Of a stretch of DNA of 64,000 bases, positions 41,022 to 50,284 are shown piece by piece. Source of the stretch: Candidatus Gastranaerophilales bacterium. Its GTDB lineage: Bacteria; Cyanobacteriota; Vampirovibrionia; Gastranaerophilales; Gastranaerophilaceae. The translations under genes were made by a program, and so were the position numbers. The notes under the pieces were generated by a model. That model had not been told where the DNA came from, searched no databases, and worked only from the letters and a program-made list of their open reading frames with translations. The DNA lies in NCBI GenBank assembly GCA_944324485.1, contig CALUWM010000009.1, forward strand, positions 1-64,000. Direction: 5' to 3'. Positions within the stretch are counted from its first letter, which is position 1, and each line of letters begins with the position of its first letter.

Positions 41022-41582
41022 TTAAGCTAGTTGTATTGTGTTTTCTTGAATATTTTGTTTAATACTTTCTTTTAATTGTTGAAGCTCTGCTTCTTCTGAA
41101 GTTATCAGTGTCTCTAGTTCAGTTTGTTTATTTTCAATTTCTTTTTGCTTTTCATTAAGTATCGGCATTATGTGTTTTTCAGCATATTCTTGAAGAGCTT
41201 TCTCGTAGAAATTTGCATACATTGCAGTTGTATCGAGATTGCCGCTTTCATCGTAATATAATTCGGCTTGAGCAGCGATTGATGGGTTGTTGTAGTATTG
41301 TTGTTGAGTTAAATCATCATATGCCGTTGAGTAGTAATCTGTTTGTTCTGTGGCCACTGTTGTAGCTGCATCATTAGAATAACCCATAAAATCAAGCGCC
41401 GTTCCGAAAAGATCAATTCCAAACGAGGCAATTTCCTCCGGCGATATTGTTCCATCGCCTATTGCTGTTGAAAAACTTGAAAGTTCTCTTAATTGCCTAC
41501 TAATTTTTAGTTTCTCATAAGTATGGTCGTTAATGCTTCTTTGAAGCTCAGCCCTCCTTAAGGACATTGTAATCCATCCCAT
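41022..41582 (-). CDS. Coiled-coil protein, 186 residues, function unknown
   Basis: No known family. The N terminus MGWITMSLRRAELQ is basic and amphipathic, followed by a helical segment (ISRQLRELSSFSTAIGDG), a Tyr/Asp/Thr-rich central part, and a predicted coiled coil with heptads at about 125-186 (ILNEKQKEIENKQTELETL). Proteins with this start (M-(G/S)-W-(I/L)-T-x-x-L-R) recur in related genomes as far as I recall, but I cannot verify this here. The start at 41582 follows AGGAGTG at eight bases; a GTG nine bases upstream overlaps the ribosome site. Confidence 0.55.
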   Translation of the reverse strand: MGWITMSLRRAELQRSINDHTYEKLKISRQLRELSSFSTAIGDGTISPEEIASFGIDLFGTALDFMGYSNDAATTVATEQTDYYSTAYDDLTQQQYYNNPSIAAQAELYYDESGNLDTTAMYANFYEKALQEYAEKHIMPILNEKQKEIENKQTELETLITSEEAELQQLKESIKQNIQENTIQLA

Positions 41583-41721
41583 AATTAACACTCCTAACCT
41601 AATTTTTAAACTAACCTTACAATATAATAAAGTTTTTTTCTTGTTTTAAATTGCTCTTTGATAATTAAAAATGTAATATTTCTTAACATAAAATTTAGTT
41701 TTTTGTAGTTTAATAATTGAT

Positions 41722-43092
41722 ATGGATAATAATGAATTTTTTGATGAATATAGTGAAATTTTACAAAATGTTGAACGCCCTTCTCGCTACATTGGTGATG
41801 AATTTGGTTCATATAAGAAAAATTTTGAAGCAGCAAAAGGCAAGTTTTTGTTTGTTTTTCCGGATAAATATGAAATCGGAATAAGTAATTTTGGACATAA
41901 AATATTATATGATTTAATTAACAAACAAGATGATTTACTTTGCGATAGAATGTATGCACCGGAAAAGGATTTTTTAGAATTATTAAAGCAAAAAAAGAAA
42001 TCATTGTATGCGCTTGAATCAAAAAAAAGTCCTAAAGACTTTGATATAATTGGTTTTGGTTTACAGTATGAGATGTGCTATACAACGGTTTTAAAATTAC
42101 TTGAATTTTCTGAAATTCCTGTTTTTTCTAAAGACAGAGATAATAATCACCCTATTATATTGGCTGGCGGACCTTCGGCTTCAAATCCTGTTCCAATGAG
42201 TCCTTTTGTTGATATATTTATAATTGGTGATGGAGAAGATGTAAATATTGAGGTATTAAGAAAAGTTGTTGAATTGAAAAATCTTTCAAGGTTTGAAAAA
42301 ATAAAAGAACTTTCAAAAATCGAGGGTGTGTACGCGCCTATGTTTCCTAAGAAGACAAATAAACGAATTGCGCAACTTGATTTTAATAATCACCCCGTTA
42401 GCTCGCCAATTCCCCATTTTTCATCTGTCCATGATAGAGCAATTATTGAATTAAGGAGAGGATGCGGTAGGCTATGTCGCTTTTGTCAGGCTTCACATAT
42501 TAATCTGCCTGTTAGAGAAAGAAAAAAAGAAGATATTGTCGAGTTAACAAAGCAATATGTAAAGAATTCAGGTTATGATGAATATTCTCTTTTGTCTTTA
42601 TCATCAAATGATCACGGGCAAATAGAGGAAATTTTGAGAGAATTAAATTGTTATTACAAAGGTAGCGGAATTAATGTTTCTTTGCCATCTCAGCGTGCAG
42701 ATAGGTTCTCTTTTGAATTAGCATCTCTTGCGCAACAAGAAAAGAAAGCTACTATTACAATAGCCCCTGAAGCAGGTTCTTTAAGAATGCGTAATGTTAT
42801 AAATAAAAATTTATCAGAAGACCAAATTATTAATGCTACGATTTCTTGTGTTAAAAATGGTTGGAATAAAATTAAATATTATTTTGTAATTGGCTTGCCA
42901 TTTGAAACATTTGAGGACTTAGAGGGCATAGTTGATTTGATTCAAAAAGTAAATTTAAAATGTCGGGAATTGGGGCTTAAATATCCTCAGATTACCTGTT
43001 CTATTTCTGTTTTTGTTCCTAAACCGCATACTCCTTTTCAATGGGCAAGGCAAAATAAAATTGATGAAATAGAGAAAAAAATAGTGTTGTGA
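41722..43092 (+). CDS. Radical SAM / B12-binding-domain protein, N-terminal part of a broken gene
   Basis: This 456-residue ORF is the front part of a family of radical SAM proteins with an N-terminal B12-binding-like domain (about 40-210, with AGGPSASNPVPMSPF and FIIGDGE) and a radical SAM core: RRGCGRLCRFCQAS holds the C-x-x-x-C-x-x-C cluster motif. LPSQRADRFS, ITIAPEAGSLRMRNVINK and YFVIGLPFET are typical of the TIM-barrel. It breaks off after FVPKPHTPFQWARQNKIDEIEKK, exactly where homologues continue into the part found at 43102-43500. The start at 41722 has TTTAAT 7 bases upstream and no ribosome site. Confidence 0.82.
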   Translation: MDNNEFFDEYSEILQNVERPSRYIGDEFGSYKKNFEAAKGKFLFVFPDKYEIGISNFGHKILYDLINKQDDLLCDRMYAPEKDFLELLKQKKKSLYALESKKSPKDFDIIGFGLQYEMCYTTVLKLLEFSEIPVFSKDRDNNHPIILAGGPSASNPVPMSPFVDIFIIGDGEDVNIEVLRKVVELKNLSRFEKIKELSKIEGVYAPMFPKKTNKRIAQLDFNNHPVSSPIPHFSSVHDRAIIELRRGCGRLCRFCQASHINLPVRERKKEDIVELTKQYVKNSGYDEYSLLSLSSNDHGQIEEILRELNCYYKGSGINVSLPSQRADRFSFELASLAQQEKKATITIAPEAGSLRMRNVINKNLSEDQIINATISCVKNGWNKIKYYFVIGLPFETFEDLEGIVDLIQKVNLKCRELGLKYPQITCSISVFVPKPHTPFQWARQNKIDEIEKKIVL

Positions 43093-43146
43093 AAATAATT
43101 AAAAAAAAAAATTAAAAATGTAAGATTTAATTTTCACAATCCAAAA

Positions 43147-43500
43147 ATGTCTCAATTGGAGGCTTATTTTTCAAGAGGAGATGCCAATGCTTCTGCTTTA
43201 ATATATGATATGTATAAAAATGGTGCTTATCTTGAATCTTGGGATGAAAATTTAGATTTTAATTTATATGAAAAAATTGCAGGCAAATTAAATATAGATA
43301 TAGAAAAAGAAGCTTCAAGAGAGTTTGATGTTGATGACAAATTGCCTTGGGACGACATAAACTATGGGGTTGATAAGTCATGGTTATATGCTGAGTATGA
43401 AAAAGCAAAAAAAGCCGTTTCGACTGTTCCATGTGAGGTAAAATGTAATAATTGTGGGGTTTGTAGAAATCTAAAAACAAGAAAGGTTTTGTCTGTTTAA
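43147..43500 (+). CDS. C-terminal part of the broken radical SAM gene
   Basis: The 117 residues match the C-terminal end of the same radical SAM family: SQLEAYFSRGDANASALIYDMYKNGA, LPWDDINYGVDKSWL and the terminal cysteine motif CNNCGVC. Homology already starts upstream of the ATG (RFNFHNPKMSQLEA from about 43123), so the ATG at 43147 is not a real start. The two parts lie in the same frame but the junction (43083-43113) has two stops (TGA, TAA); the +1-shifted frame across it is open and gives plausible sequence, between two poly-A runs. The gene is a pseudogene, is rescued by slippage, or is mis-sequenced. Confidence 0.72.
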   Translation: MSQLEAYFSRGDANASALIYDMYKNGAYLESWDENLDFNLYEKIAGKLNIDIEKEASREFDVDDKLPWDDINYGVDKSWLYAEYEKAKKAVSTVPCEVKCNNCGVCRNLKTRKVLSV

Positions 43501-43859
43501 TTATTAATTTTAGACTTAACTGATTTTATAAAGTTATTTATATCAATGGGTTTTGTTAAGTATGTGTCTATCGAGTATTTTTTTGCTTTTAATTTATCTG
43601 AATCCATAGCACACGCACTTGCAATAATTATTGGTGGTAGTATTATTTTTTCATTTTTTAATTTTTCAAGTAACGAAAAGCCATCAAGTTTTGGAAGTTG
43701 AATATCCAGTATAATTAAGTCAAATTTGTTGTTTTTTATCTTTTGATATGCTTCAAGTCCATCTGTTGCTTTTTCGGTTTTGTAATTTTGATATTCAAGA
43801 ATATCATTAAAAAGCTTCATATTTAGTTCATTGTCTTCAACGATTAAGATTTTTTTCAT
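43497..43859 (-). CDS. Single-domain response regulator (DivK/CheY-like)
   Basis: A 120-residue stand-alone receiver. VEDNELNMKLFNDIL at the N terminus resembles DivK, D52 in LIILDIQLPKLDG is the phospho-acceptor, A-S-A-C the switch region, and YLTKPI carries the conserved lysine. It has no output domain. It overlaps the histidine kinase gene by 4 bases and is probably its phosphorylation partner. The ATG is at the kinase gene's end. Confidence 0.9.
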   Translation of the reverse strand: MKKILIVEDNELNMKLFNDILEYQNYKTEKATDGLEAYQKIKNNKFDLIILDIQLPKLDGFSLLEKLKNEKIILPPIIIASACAMDSDKLKAKKYSIDTYLTKPIDINNFIKSVKSKINN

Positions 43860-45079
43860 AGTATTATTCTTTTAAACTCCATCGTAAACGTTGTGCCTTT
43901 GTTTAATTCGCTTTCGAGGGTTATTTTCCCATTGTGTAATTTTACCAACTCTTTTGTAATTGTAAGTCCTAATCCTGTTGAGTTCTGATTTTTTGTGTAG
44001 ACATTATTTAGGTGTACAAATTTTTTAAAGATTTTATTATGGTATTTTTTATCTATTCCAATTCCGTTATCTTTAATTTTTAGTATATAATTTTTGTTGT
44101 TTGAAGTTGAAAAGATTTCAATTTTGCCATTTTTGGGTGTGAATTTAATTGCATTTGAAAGTAGATTATATAGTATTTGTTGAAATTTTTGATAGTCTGC
44201 TTTAATTTTTCCGCTAAATTCGGAATTAAAATATACAGTTATATTCTTGTTTTTATATAATGGTTCTAAAATGTTTACAACTTCTTGTATGACTTGCTCA
44301 GGATTAAGCTCAATAGGAGAAAATTTCATTGCATTTGCTTCAAGTTTGGATATATCGAGTATTTCGTTAATCATACCCAAAAGATGTAATCCGGAAATTT
44401 GAATATCTTTGATGTATTCTGTTTGTTTTTCGTTTAGTTCGCCAAAAATTTTACTGTCGAGTGCTTGTGAAAAGCCTATGATTGCATTCAGCGGGGTTCT
44501 TAATTCATGAGAAATGTTAGCTAAAAAAAGGTTTTTTGCTTTGTCTAATTCCTCAAGTTTTTTATGTTGTTTTTTTATAATTTCATATGCGTTTTCTTTT
44601 TCAAGAATATTGTCTTGTAAGGCTTTTAGTTGAATTTTAAATACTTCATTTAATTCATAATCTTTTATTTTGTAGCTTACTATGCTAATTAGACTGTTTA
44701 GTGAATTTTTTTTGCTTTCACTTATTTCTGTGTCTTCGCTCAAAATACAAAAACCGAAAACAGACTCTCTTATAGCAAGTTTTACAACATAGCTGTATTT
44801 TTTTAAAAATATATCTTCTTTTGTTTTTATTTCAAGTGTTTTATTAGGGGCATTAGTTATTAGTTTAAAATAGTCTTCTTTTAGAGTGTAGTTTTCTATA
44901 TATTTTTTATTTATGGCACTTTTTGTTGTGCATCCTGTATTTTCAATAAAAAATATCCCTATTGAAGAATTTTTATACAATGAGCATAGGGTTTGAACTA
45001 TGTCGTTATAAAAATTCTTTGAATTAATTTCTTCCTTGTTTATAATTTTCTCTATTAATTTTAATGTTTCATTAAGCAT
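43856..45079 (-). CDS. Cytosolic GAF-like sensor histidine kinase
   Basis: A 407-residue histidine kinase without membrane segment. Residues about 1-140 form a GAF-like sensor with no obvious ligand motif, 140-180 a coiled coil, then the HisKA domain with H191 in FLANISHELRTPLNAI and the HATPase domain with the N box (LYNLLSNAIKFTP), DNGIGI (G1) and STGLGLTITKELVKLH (G2). Start at 45079; an 8-base gap separates it from a TATAAT on the minus strand and no ribosome site is present. It heads the kinase-receiver pair; the receiver-less winged-helix gene 57 bases upstream may respond to it. Confidence 0.9.
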   Translation of the reverse strand: MLNETLKLIEKIINKEEINSKNFYNDIVQTLCSLYKNSSIGIFFIENTGCTTKSAINKKYIENYTLKEDYFKLITNAPNKTLEIKTKEDIFLKKYSYVVKLAIRESVFGFCILSEDTEISESKKNSLNSLISIVSYKIKDYELNEVFKIQLKALQDNILEKENAYEIIKKQHKKLEELDKAKNLFLANISHELRTPLNAIIGFSQALDSKIFGELNEKQTEYIKDIQISGLHLLGMINEILDISKLEANAMKFSPIELNPEQVIQEVVNILEPLYKNKNITVYFNSEFSGKIKADYQKFQQILYNLLSNAIKFTPKNGKIEIFSTSNNKNYILKIKDNGIGIDKKYHNKIFKKFVHLNNVYTKNQNSTGLGLTITKELVKLHNGKITLESELNKGTTFTMEFKRIIL

Positions 45080-45087
45080 ATATTAAA

Positions 45088-45115
45088 ATTATAAAGTAAA
45101 TTTTAAAACAAGCAA
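45088..45115 (-). promoter_or_regulatory. Leaderless-type promoter of the histidine kinase gene
   Basis: On the minus strand TTGCTT (45110-45115), a 16-base spacer and TATAAT (45088-45093) end 8 bases before the ATG at 45079. There is no ribosome-binding site. Confidence 0.45.
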
Positions 45116-45136
45116 AAATGTTAATATCTTTTAAAA

Positions 45137-45643
45137 TTAATTGTTTGGAATATTAAAAATGTAACCGCCTTTTGTTGCGTTTTCAAGTATATTTTCGTTA
45201 ATTTTTGTTCTTAAATTTTTGATGTATTTATATACATAATCTGTCGGTAGATTTAAAATAGCTGCTAAATCTTTAGCAAATACAATCTTACCTTTGTTTT
45301 TTGCAAAATGTTCTAAAACAGCATCTTCTCTTTGTGTAAGTTGTTTTTTGCAAGTTAGTTTGGATTTTACATAACTAAGCGAGTCTTCTTTTACGGAAGC
45401 CATCATTGAATCTTGAAGGTCTTGTGTTTTTTTTGCTAACTTTAAAACTTGTTGTTTTGGGTTTTTGTTTTCTCTTGATGTGTATAGTCTTTTTTCATTT
45501 TGCATGACTATATCAATAATATCGCTTGTTTGTTTTTCTTCTTCGAGAATTTTTCCCAATCTTTTTGCGTATTCTTCAAGAGTAATTTTTTCTAAAGAGC
45601 TTCTCCATTGTTTGATTTCTTCTTTGCTTAGATACTGGCTCAT
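45137..45643 (-). CDS. Winged-helix DNA-binding protein without receiver domain
   Basis: A 168-residue protein with an N-terminal helical region (about 1-105) and a C-terminal OmpR-like winged helix: LTQREDAVLEHFAKNKGKIVFAKDLA is the first helix pair, YVYKYIKNLRTKI the recognition helix, and NATKGGYIFNIP the wing. The receiver domain is missing and no phospho-acceptor is visible, so control must differ from classic two-component regulators. Start at 45643 uses GGGGGA six bases upstream; the ATG at 45655 is less likely. It is transcribed toward the kinase-receiver pair with a 57-base gap holding their promoter. Confidence 0.72.
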   Translation of the reverse strand: MSQYLSKEEIKQWRSSLEKITLEEYAKRLGKILEEEKQTSDIIDIVMQNEKRLYTSRENKNPKQQVLKLAKKTQDLQDSMMASVKEDSLSYVKSKLTCKKQLTQREDAVLEHFAKNKGKIVFAKDLAAILNLPTDYVYKYIKNLRTKINENILENATKGGYIFNIPNN

Positions 45644-45781
45644 TGATTCCCCCATAAAAGTTAATCTCGTTTCTTTTGTTATATATTTTATAGCACAAGT
45701 GTATTTGGAAAATCAGCAAATATTTCACAACGTAAATTTTTTTTAAAATCGTTAATATTGTGCTTATTTTACTTGACAAAA

Positions 45782-45806
45782 AAAATGCCCGAATTTCGGG
45801 CATTTT
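45782..45806 (-). terminator. Terminator of fba
   Basis: Hairpin AAAATGCCCG / CGGGCATTTT with a 5-base loop lies 24 bases beyond the fba stop codon and continues into an A/T run on the minus strand. Confidence 0.85.
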
Positions 45807-45829
45807 GATAATTGTTTATTATAAATTTA

Positions 45830-46789
45830 TTAGTCTTGAGCGTGACCTGCTGTACCTAAAACGTCAACCATTTTATGTTTAACCATTTCTTTAACAGCAG
45901 TTCTTCCTGGTCCCATATATTCACGTGGGTCAAATTTGTCAGGATGCTCAATAAAGAATTCTCTTATTGTTGATGTCATTGCTAATCTTAAATCGGTATC
46001 AATGTTGATTTTAGCAACCCCATGTTTTGAAGCAAATGCTAGCATTTCTTCAGGAACACCTTGAGCATTTGGTAATTTACCGCCAAATTTATTACATTTT
46101 TCAACAAATTCTTTAGGAACTGAAGATGAACCATGAAGAACAAGAGGATAATCATATCCAACTGCTTCATTAACTGCTTTTTTGATTTCAGCCAATCTTT
46201 CAAAGTCTAATTTTGCTTCACCTGAGAATTTGTATGCACCGTGTGATGTACCAATTGCCACAGCTAAAGAATCGCAACCGGTTTCTTTAACAAATCTTGC
46301 AGCTTCTTGAGGGTCTGTGTATGTTGAATCTGCAGCATGAACTTTAACATCATCTTCGACACCTGCTAGTTTACCAAGTTCAGCCTCAACTGAAACTCCT
46401 CTTGCATGAGCATAATCAACTACTTTTTTAGTTAAAGCAATATTTTCTTCAAGAGGGAATCTTGAACCATCAATCATAACTGATGAGAAACCGCCATCAA
46501 TACAAGCTTTGCAAATTTCAAAATCTGCACCGTGGTCTAAGTGAAGTGCGATAGGTACAGTTGTTGTTGCTAGTGCAGCTTCAACTAATTTAATTAAATA
46601 TGTTTGATTAGCATATTTTCTTGCACCTGCTGAAACTTGAAGAATGATTGGAGATTGTGTTTCTTCAGCTGCTTCTGCAATACCTTGCAAAATTTCCATG
46701 TTGTTTACATTGTAAGCACCAATAGCATAACCGCCTTTTAGTGCTTTTTTGAACATTTCATTTGTTCCGACTAATTTTCTTTCTGTCAT
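45830..46789 (-). CDS. fba: Class II fructose-1,6-bisphosphate aldolase
   Basis: A 319-residue zinc aldolase that interconverts fructose-1,6-bisphosphate with two triose phosphates in glycolysis and gluconeogenesis. GAYNVNNMEILQGI is the N-terminal family motif, LHLDHGADFE holds the catalytic Asp and zinc His, EAELGKLAGVEDD is typical of the branch with a long loop, GTSHGAYKF contributes a zinc ligand and phosphate contact, and LVLHGSSSVP gives the third histidine. Length is normal. A reasonable Shine-Dalgarno sequence precedes it. Confidence 0.94.
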   Translation of the reverse strand: MTERKLVGTNEMFKKALKGGYAIGAYNVNNMEILQGIAEAAEETQSPIILQVSAGARKYANQTYLIKLVEAALATTTVPIALHLDHGADFEICKACIDGGFSSVMIDGSRFPLEENIALTKKVVDYAHARGVSVEAELGKLAGVEDDVKVHAADSTYTDPQEAARFVKETGCDSLAVAIGTSHGAYKFSGEAKLDFERLAEIKKAVNEAVGYDYPLVLHGSSSVPKEFVEKCNKFGGKLPNAQGVPEEMLAFASKHGVAKINIDTDLRLAMTSTIREFFIEHPDKFDPREYMGPGRTAVKEMVKHKMVDVLGTAGHAQD

Positions 46790-46894
46790 AAGATTATCCT
46801 CTTAAAATAACTCTACAAGTTTTAATTTATCTCAAAAATATTTTTTCTACAAGAAATTTATTATATAATTATACGAAAGAAAGGTAGTAATATT

Positions 46895-47332
46895 ATGATA
46901 GATTTTGATATTGCGATTGCAAGTGATCATGGTGGATATGATTTAAAAAATGAAATTATAAAATATTTAGCTTCAATCAATATTAGAGCGATTGATTTTG
47001 GTACATATGATAAAAATTCATGTGATTATCCGGTTTATGCTAAAAAAGTTGCAGAAGCTATTGTAAATGGCGAGTATGCTAGAGGAATATTAATTTGTGG
47101 AACTGGTATTGGTATGCAAATTGCAGCTAACAGATTCAAGGGAATAAGAGCTGTATGCCCTCAAAATTGTTATAGCGCCAGAATGTCCAGAGCTCACAAT
47201 GACTCTAATGTTTTGACATTGGGTCAAAGAGTCCTTGGTGTTGATAATGCTATTGAAATATTAAATGTATGGTTAAATACTGAGTTTGAGGGTGGAAGAC
47301 ATAAAAAAAGAATAGAAATGCTTGATGAATAG
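46895..47332 (+). CDS. rpiB: Ribose-5-phosphate isomerase B
   Basis: A 145-residue enzyme that converts ribose-5-phosphate to ribulose-5-phosphate. IASDHGGYDLKNEI at the N terminus, GILICGTGIGMQIAANRFKGIRA (with its general-base cysteine region) and MSRAHNDSNVLTLGQRVLG are the family motifs, and the length is usual. It starts after AAAGG with ten bases of spacing. It lies alone between fba (divergent) and clpC. Confidence 0.94.
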   Translation: MIDFDIAIASDHGGYDLKNEIIKYLASINIRAIDFGTYDKNSCDYPVYAKKVAEAIVNGEYARGILICGTGIGMQIAANRFKGIRAVCPQNCYSARMSRAHNDSNVLTLGQRVLGVDNAIEILNVWLNTEFEGGRHKKRIEMLDE

Positions 47333-47344
47333 TCTAATTTTTTA

Positions 47345-47373
47345 TTGTACAAAATATTTTTTCATTGTAGAAT
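47345..47373 (+). promoter_or_regulatory. Promoter of clpC
   Basis: TTGTAC (47345-47350), 17-base spacer, TAGAAT (47368-47373), about 38 bases before the clpC ATG. Both hexamers miss one or two consensus bases. Confidence 0.55.
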
Positions 47374-47411
47374 TTTAGTATGGATATTTGACTTTTTATA
47401 AGGAAGTTTAC

Positions 47412-49862
47412 ATGTTTGAAAGATTTACGGAAAAGGCAATAAGAGTTATAATGCTTGCTCAAGAGGAGTCACGCAGGCTTGGGCATAATTTCGTTGGAAC
47501 AGAACAACTGCTTTTAGGTTTGATAGCTGAAGGTACAGGTATTGCATCTAAAACATTGAAATCAATGGGTGTAAATATTAAAGAAGCCCGTGAAGAAGTT
47601 GAAAAAATAATAGGAAGAGGCTGCGGGTTTGTTGCAGTTGAAATTCCTTTTACTCCAAGAGCAAAGAAGGTTTTAGAGTTATCATGGGATGAAGCAAGAC
47701 AGCTGGGACATAATTATATAGGAACCGAACATCTTTTGCTTGGATTAATTAGAGAAGGTGAAGGTGTTGCAGCAAAGGTTTTAGAAAACCTTGGGGTGGA
47801 TTTAAATAAATGTCGCTCAAATATTATAAAAATGCTAGGTGAAACAAAAACCAGTTCGTCTTCCGGTTCATCTTTAGCTACTCCGGGCGCTTCTCAGTCT
47901 AAAGCTAAAACACCTTCTTTGGATGAATTTGGTACTGATTTGACGTTAGCAGCACAGGAGCAGAGATTAGATCCTGTTGTTGGAAGAGAAAAAGAAGTTG
48001 AAAGAGTTATTCAGATTTTAGCAAGAAGAACAAAAAACAATCCTGTTTTAATTGGTGAACCAGGGGTAGGTAAAACGGCAATAGCTCACGGTTTGGCTCA
48101 AAAAATTGTTGATTGTGAAGTTCCTGATATTTTGGAAAATAAAAAAATAATTCAGCTTGATATGGGGCTTTTGATTGCCGGTACAAAATATAGAGGTGAA
48201 TTTGAAGAACGTTTGAAAAAAATTATGGATGAAATTCGCCAAGCCGGTAATGTTATACTTGTTATTGATGAAATGCACACCTTAATCGGCGCAGGTGCAG
48301 CTGAAGGTGCAATCGATGCAGCAAATATTTTAAAACCTGCTCTTTCAAGAGGTGAAATTCAAGTTATAGGTGCAACTACTTTAGATGAATATCGTAAATA
48401 TATTGAAAAAGATTCAGCTTTAGAGAGACGTTTTCAAACTGTCATAGTTGATCAGCCCTCTATTGAAGAAACCATTGAAATTATTAAAGGTTTAAAACCA
48501 AAATACGAAGAACACCATAAATTGATAATTTCTGATGAAGCAATTGTTGCAGCTACTGAATTGTCTTCAAAATTTATAACTGAAAGATTTTTACCTGATA
48601 AAGCGATTGATATAATTGATGAGGCTGCTTCAAAGGTTAGGCTTAATGTTTCTACTTTACCTCCTGAAGGTAAGGAACTGGATAGACAACTGAAAGCTAT
48701 AATTAAAGAAAAAGAAGATGCAATAAGAAACCAAGAATTTGAAAGAGCATCTGATTTAAGAGATGACGAAGCAGACCTAAAGGATAAAATACACGAGATT
48801 TCTGAACAGTGGAGAGAATCTCAAGATGAAAACAAACCGGTTGTCGGCGTTGAGGAAGTTGCTCAAGTTGTTGCTACTATAACTGGCATACCTGTTACAA
48901 AAATAACCGAAGCTGAGTCAGAAAAGTTGTTAAAATTAGAAGATACTTTGCACAATCGTGTAATAGGTCAGGCTGATGCGGTAACTTCTTTAGCAAAGTC
49001 TATAAGACGTGCGCGTGTTGGTCTAAAAGCTCCAAATCGCCCGATTGGAAGTTTTATCTTTTCCGGCCCTACGGGTGTTGGTAAAACTGAACTTGCAAAA
49101 GCATTGGCAGAAGCAGTATTTGGTTCTGAAGATAATATGGTAAGAATCGATATGTCTGAATATATGGAGAAACATACAACCTCTAAGTTAATCGGTTCTC
49201 CTCCTGGGTATGTTGGTTATGATGACGGCGGTAATATGTGTGAAATAATTAGAAAAAAACCATATTCTGTTGTTCTTTTTGATGAAATAGAAAAAGCTCA
49301 TCCGGATGTATTTAATATAATGCTCCAGATATTAGATGATGGTCGTTTAACAGATTCAAAAGGACGTCATATCAATTTCAAAAATACAATAATCATTATG
49401 ACATCAAATGTCGGTGCAAGCATGATAACCAACACTCAAAAACTTGGTTTTTCGGTGTCGGGTGATGATAAAAAAGACAGATATGAAAAACTTAAAGAAA
49501 CTGTAAATGAAGAATTGAAAAAAGCTTTTAGACCTGAATTTTTAAACAGGGTTGATGATATTATCGTATTTGCTCATTTAAGTCAAGATGAGATTAGGCA
49601 GATTGTTGAATTAATGCTTAAGGATTTATTCAAACGTCTTTCCGAAAGAAATTTAACAATAGAGGTAACTGATGCTGCTAAAGATTATCTTGCAAAAGAA
49701 GGGTACTCTGAAACATATGGAGCACGCCCGTTGCGCAGAGTAATTCAAAAGAAAGTTGAAGACGTTTTAGCAGAAGAAATTTTAAGTGGTAATTATAAGG
49801 AAAATGATAAACTTAAAATGGATTTTAAAGATGAAAAAATAGTAATAGAAAAGGTTAGTTAA
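47412..49862 (+). CDS. clpC: ClpC-type AAA+ chaperone (Clp ATPase)
   Basis: An 816-residue class I Clp/Hsp100 ATPase that unfolds proteins for the ClpP protease. Two N-terminal Clp-N repeats (about 1-145), a first AAA module with Walker [10 protein letters not shown], and Walker [16 protein letters not shown], the UVR middle domain (about 415-450, [19 protein letters not shown]) that binds adaptors, and a second AAA module with [33 protein letters not shown], and the terminal [15 protein letters not shown]. The (L/I/V)-G-(F/L) ClpP-binding loop is represented by LGFSVSG (about residue 681). Homology starts at the ATG at 47412, with AAGGAAG six bases upstream. A hairpin terminator follows immediately. 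Confidence 0.95.
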   Translation: MFERFTEKAIRVIMLAQEESRRLGHNFVGTEQLLLGLIAEGTGIASKTLKSMGVNIKEAREEVEKIIGRGCGFVAVEIPFTPRAKKVLELSWDEARQLGHNYIGTEHLLLGLIREGEGVAAKVLENLGVDLNKCRSNIIKMLGETKTSSSSGSSLATPGASQSKAKTPSLDEFGTDLTLAAQEQRLDPVVGREKEVERVIQILARRTKNNPVLIGEPGVGKTAIAHGLAQKIVDCEVPDILENKKIIQLDMGLLIAGTKYRGEFEERLKKIMDEIRQAGNVILVIDEMHTLIGAGAAEGAIDAANILKPALSRGEIQVIGATTLDEYRKYIEKDSALERRFQTVIVDQPSIEETIEIIKGLKPKYEEHHKLIISDEAIVAATELSSKFITERFLPDKAIDIIDEAASKVRLNVSTLPPEGKELDRQLKAIIKEKEDAIRNQEFERASDLRDDEADLKDKIHEISEQWRESQDENKPVVGVEEVAQVVATITGIPVTKITEAESEKLLKLEDTLHNRVIGQADAVTSLAKSIRRARVGLKAPNRPIGSFIFSGPTGVGKTELAKALAEAVFGSEDNMVRIDMSEYMEKHTTSKLIGSPPGYVGYDDGGNMCEIIRKKPYSVVLFDEIEKAHPDVFNIMLQILDDGRLTDSKGRHINFKNTIIIMTSNVGASMITNTQKLGFSVSGDDKKDRYEKLKETVNEELKKAFRPEFLNRVDDIIVFAHLSQDEIRQIVELMLKDLFKRLSERNLTIEVTDAAKDYLAKEGYSETYGARPLRRVIQKKVEDVLAEEILSGNYKENDKLKMDFKDEKIVIEKVS

Positions 49863-49896
49863 AAATTATAGCTCTCTAATTGAGAGCTATAATTTT
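49862..49896. terminator. Terminator between clpC and 49895-50176
   Basis: A 15-base-pair hairpin (AAAATTATAGCTCTC / GAGAGCTATAATTTT) with a 5-base loop overlaps the end of both convergent genes and works in both directions. Confidence 0.85.
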
Positions 49897-50176
49897 AAAA
49901 AAGTTTTTCAAAATTTTTTACATCATAGTAGCCGCCCATACTTTCATGTTCTGGGTATTTGAAATCAAATACTTCATTCCATACTGTATCTCTTTTTATG
50001 GTGAACCCGTAATAGCAAGAGCTTCCGTCATAGTATTTATCTTGATCGTATATAAATACATCATAGCCACATTCATCTGCTTTTTGTTGTATTTGTGCTA
50101 TTTCTTTTGGGTTTGATATTCTTTGTACGCTTGATGATTGATATACATTGCCACAAAAATTAATTTTATTAATCAT
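49895..50176 (-). CDS. Small protein with INFCG N terminus, 93 residues
   Basis: I do not recognise a family. It starts MINKINFCGNVYQSS, another case of the Ile/Asn-rich start followed by F-x-G. The rest is a compact, Tyr/Asp-rich sequence (ECGYDVFIYDQDKYYDG, CYYGFTIKR), probably a small alpha/beta domain, with no membrane segment. The start at 50176 is supported by a strong AAAAGGAGA ribosome site; longer frames upstream have none. It ends in the terminator shared with clpC. Confidence 0.6.
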   Translation of the reverse strand: MINKINFCGNVYQSSSVQRISNPKEIAQIQQKADECGYDVFIYDQDKYYDGSSCYYGFTIKRDTVWNEVFDFKYPEHESMGGYYDVKNFEKLF

Positions 50177-50284
50177 TTTATTCTCCTTTTTGTAATGATA
50201 TAAGGTATGTGAAAGTAAAAATTGTATTAAGTTTTGTAAATAAATAACCCAAATAAGCAATTTTATATTTTAGATATACTTTAT

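Noticed and set aside
43090-43098. Reassigned TGA (or TAA) as a sense codon
   Set aside because: Many genes in the window end in TGA or TAA at the right length, so the standard bacterial code applies.
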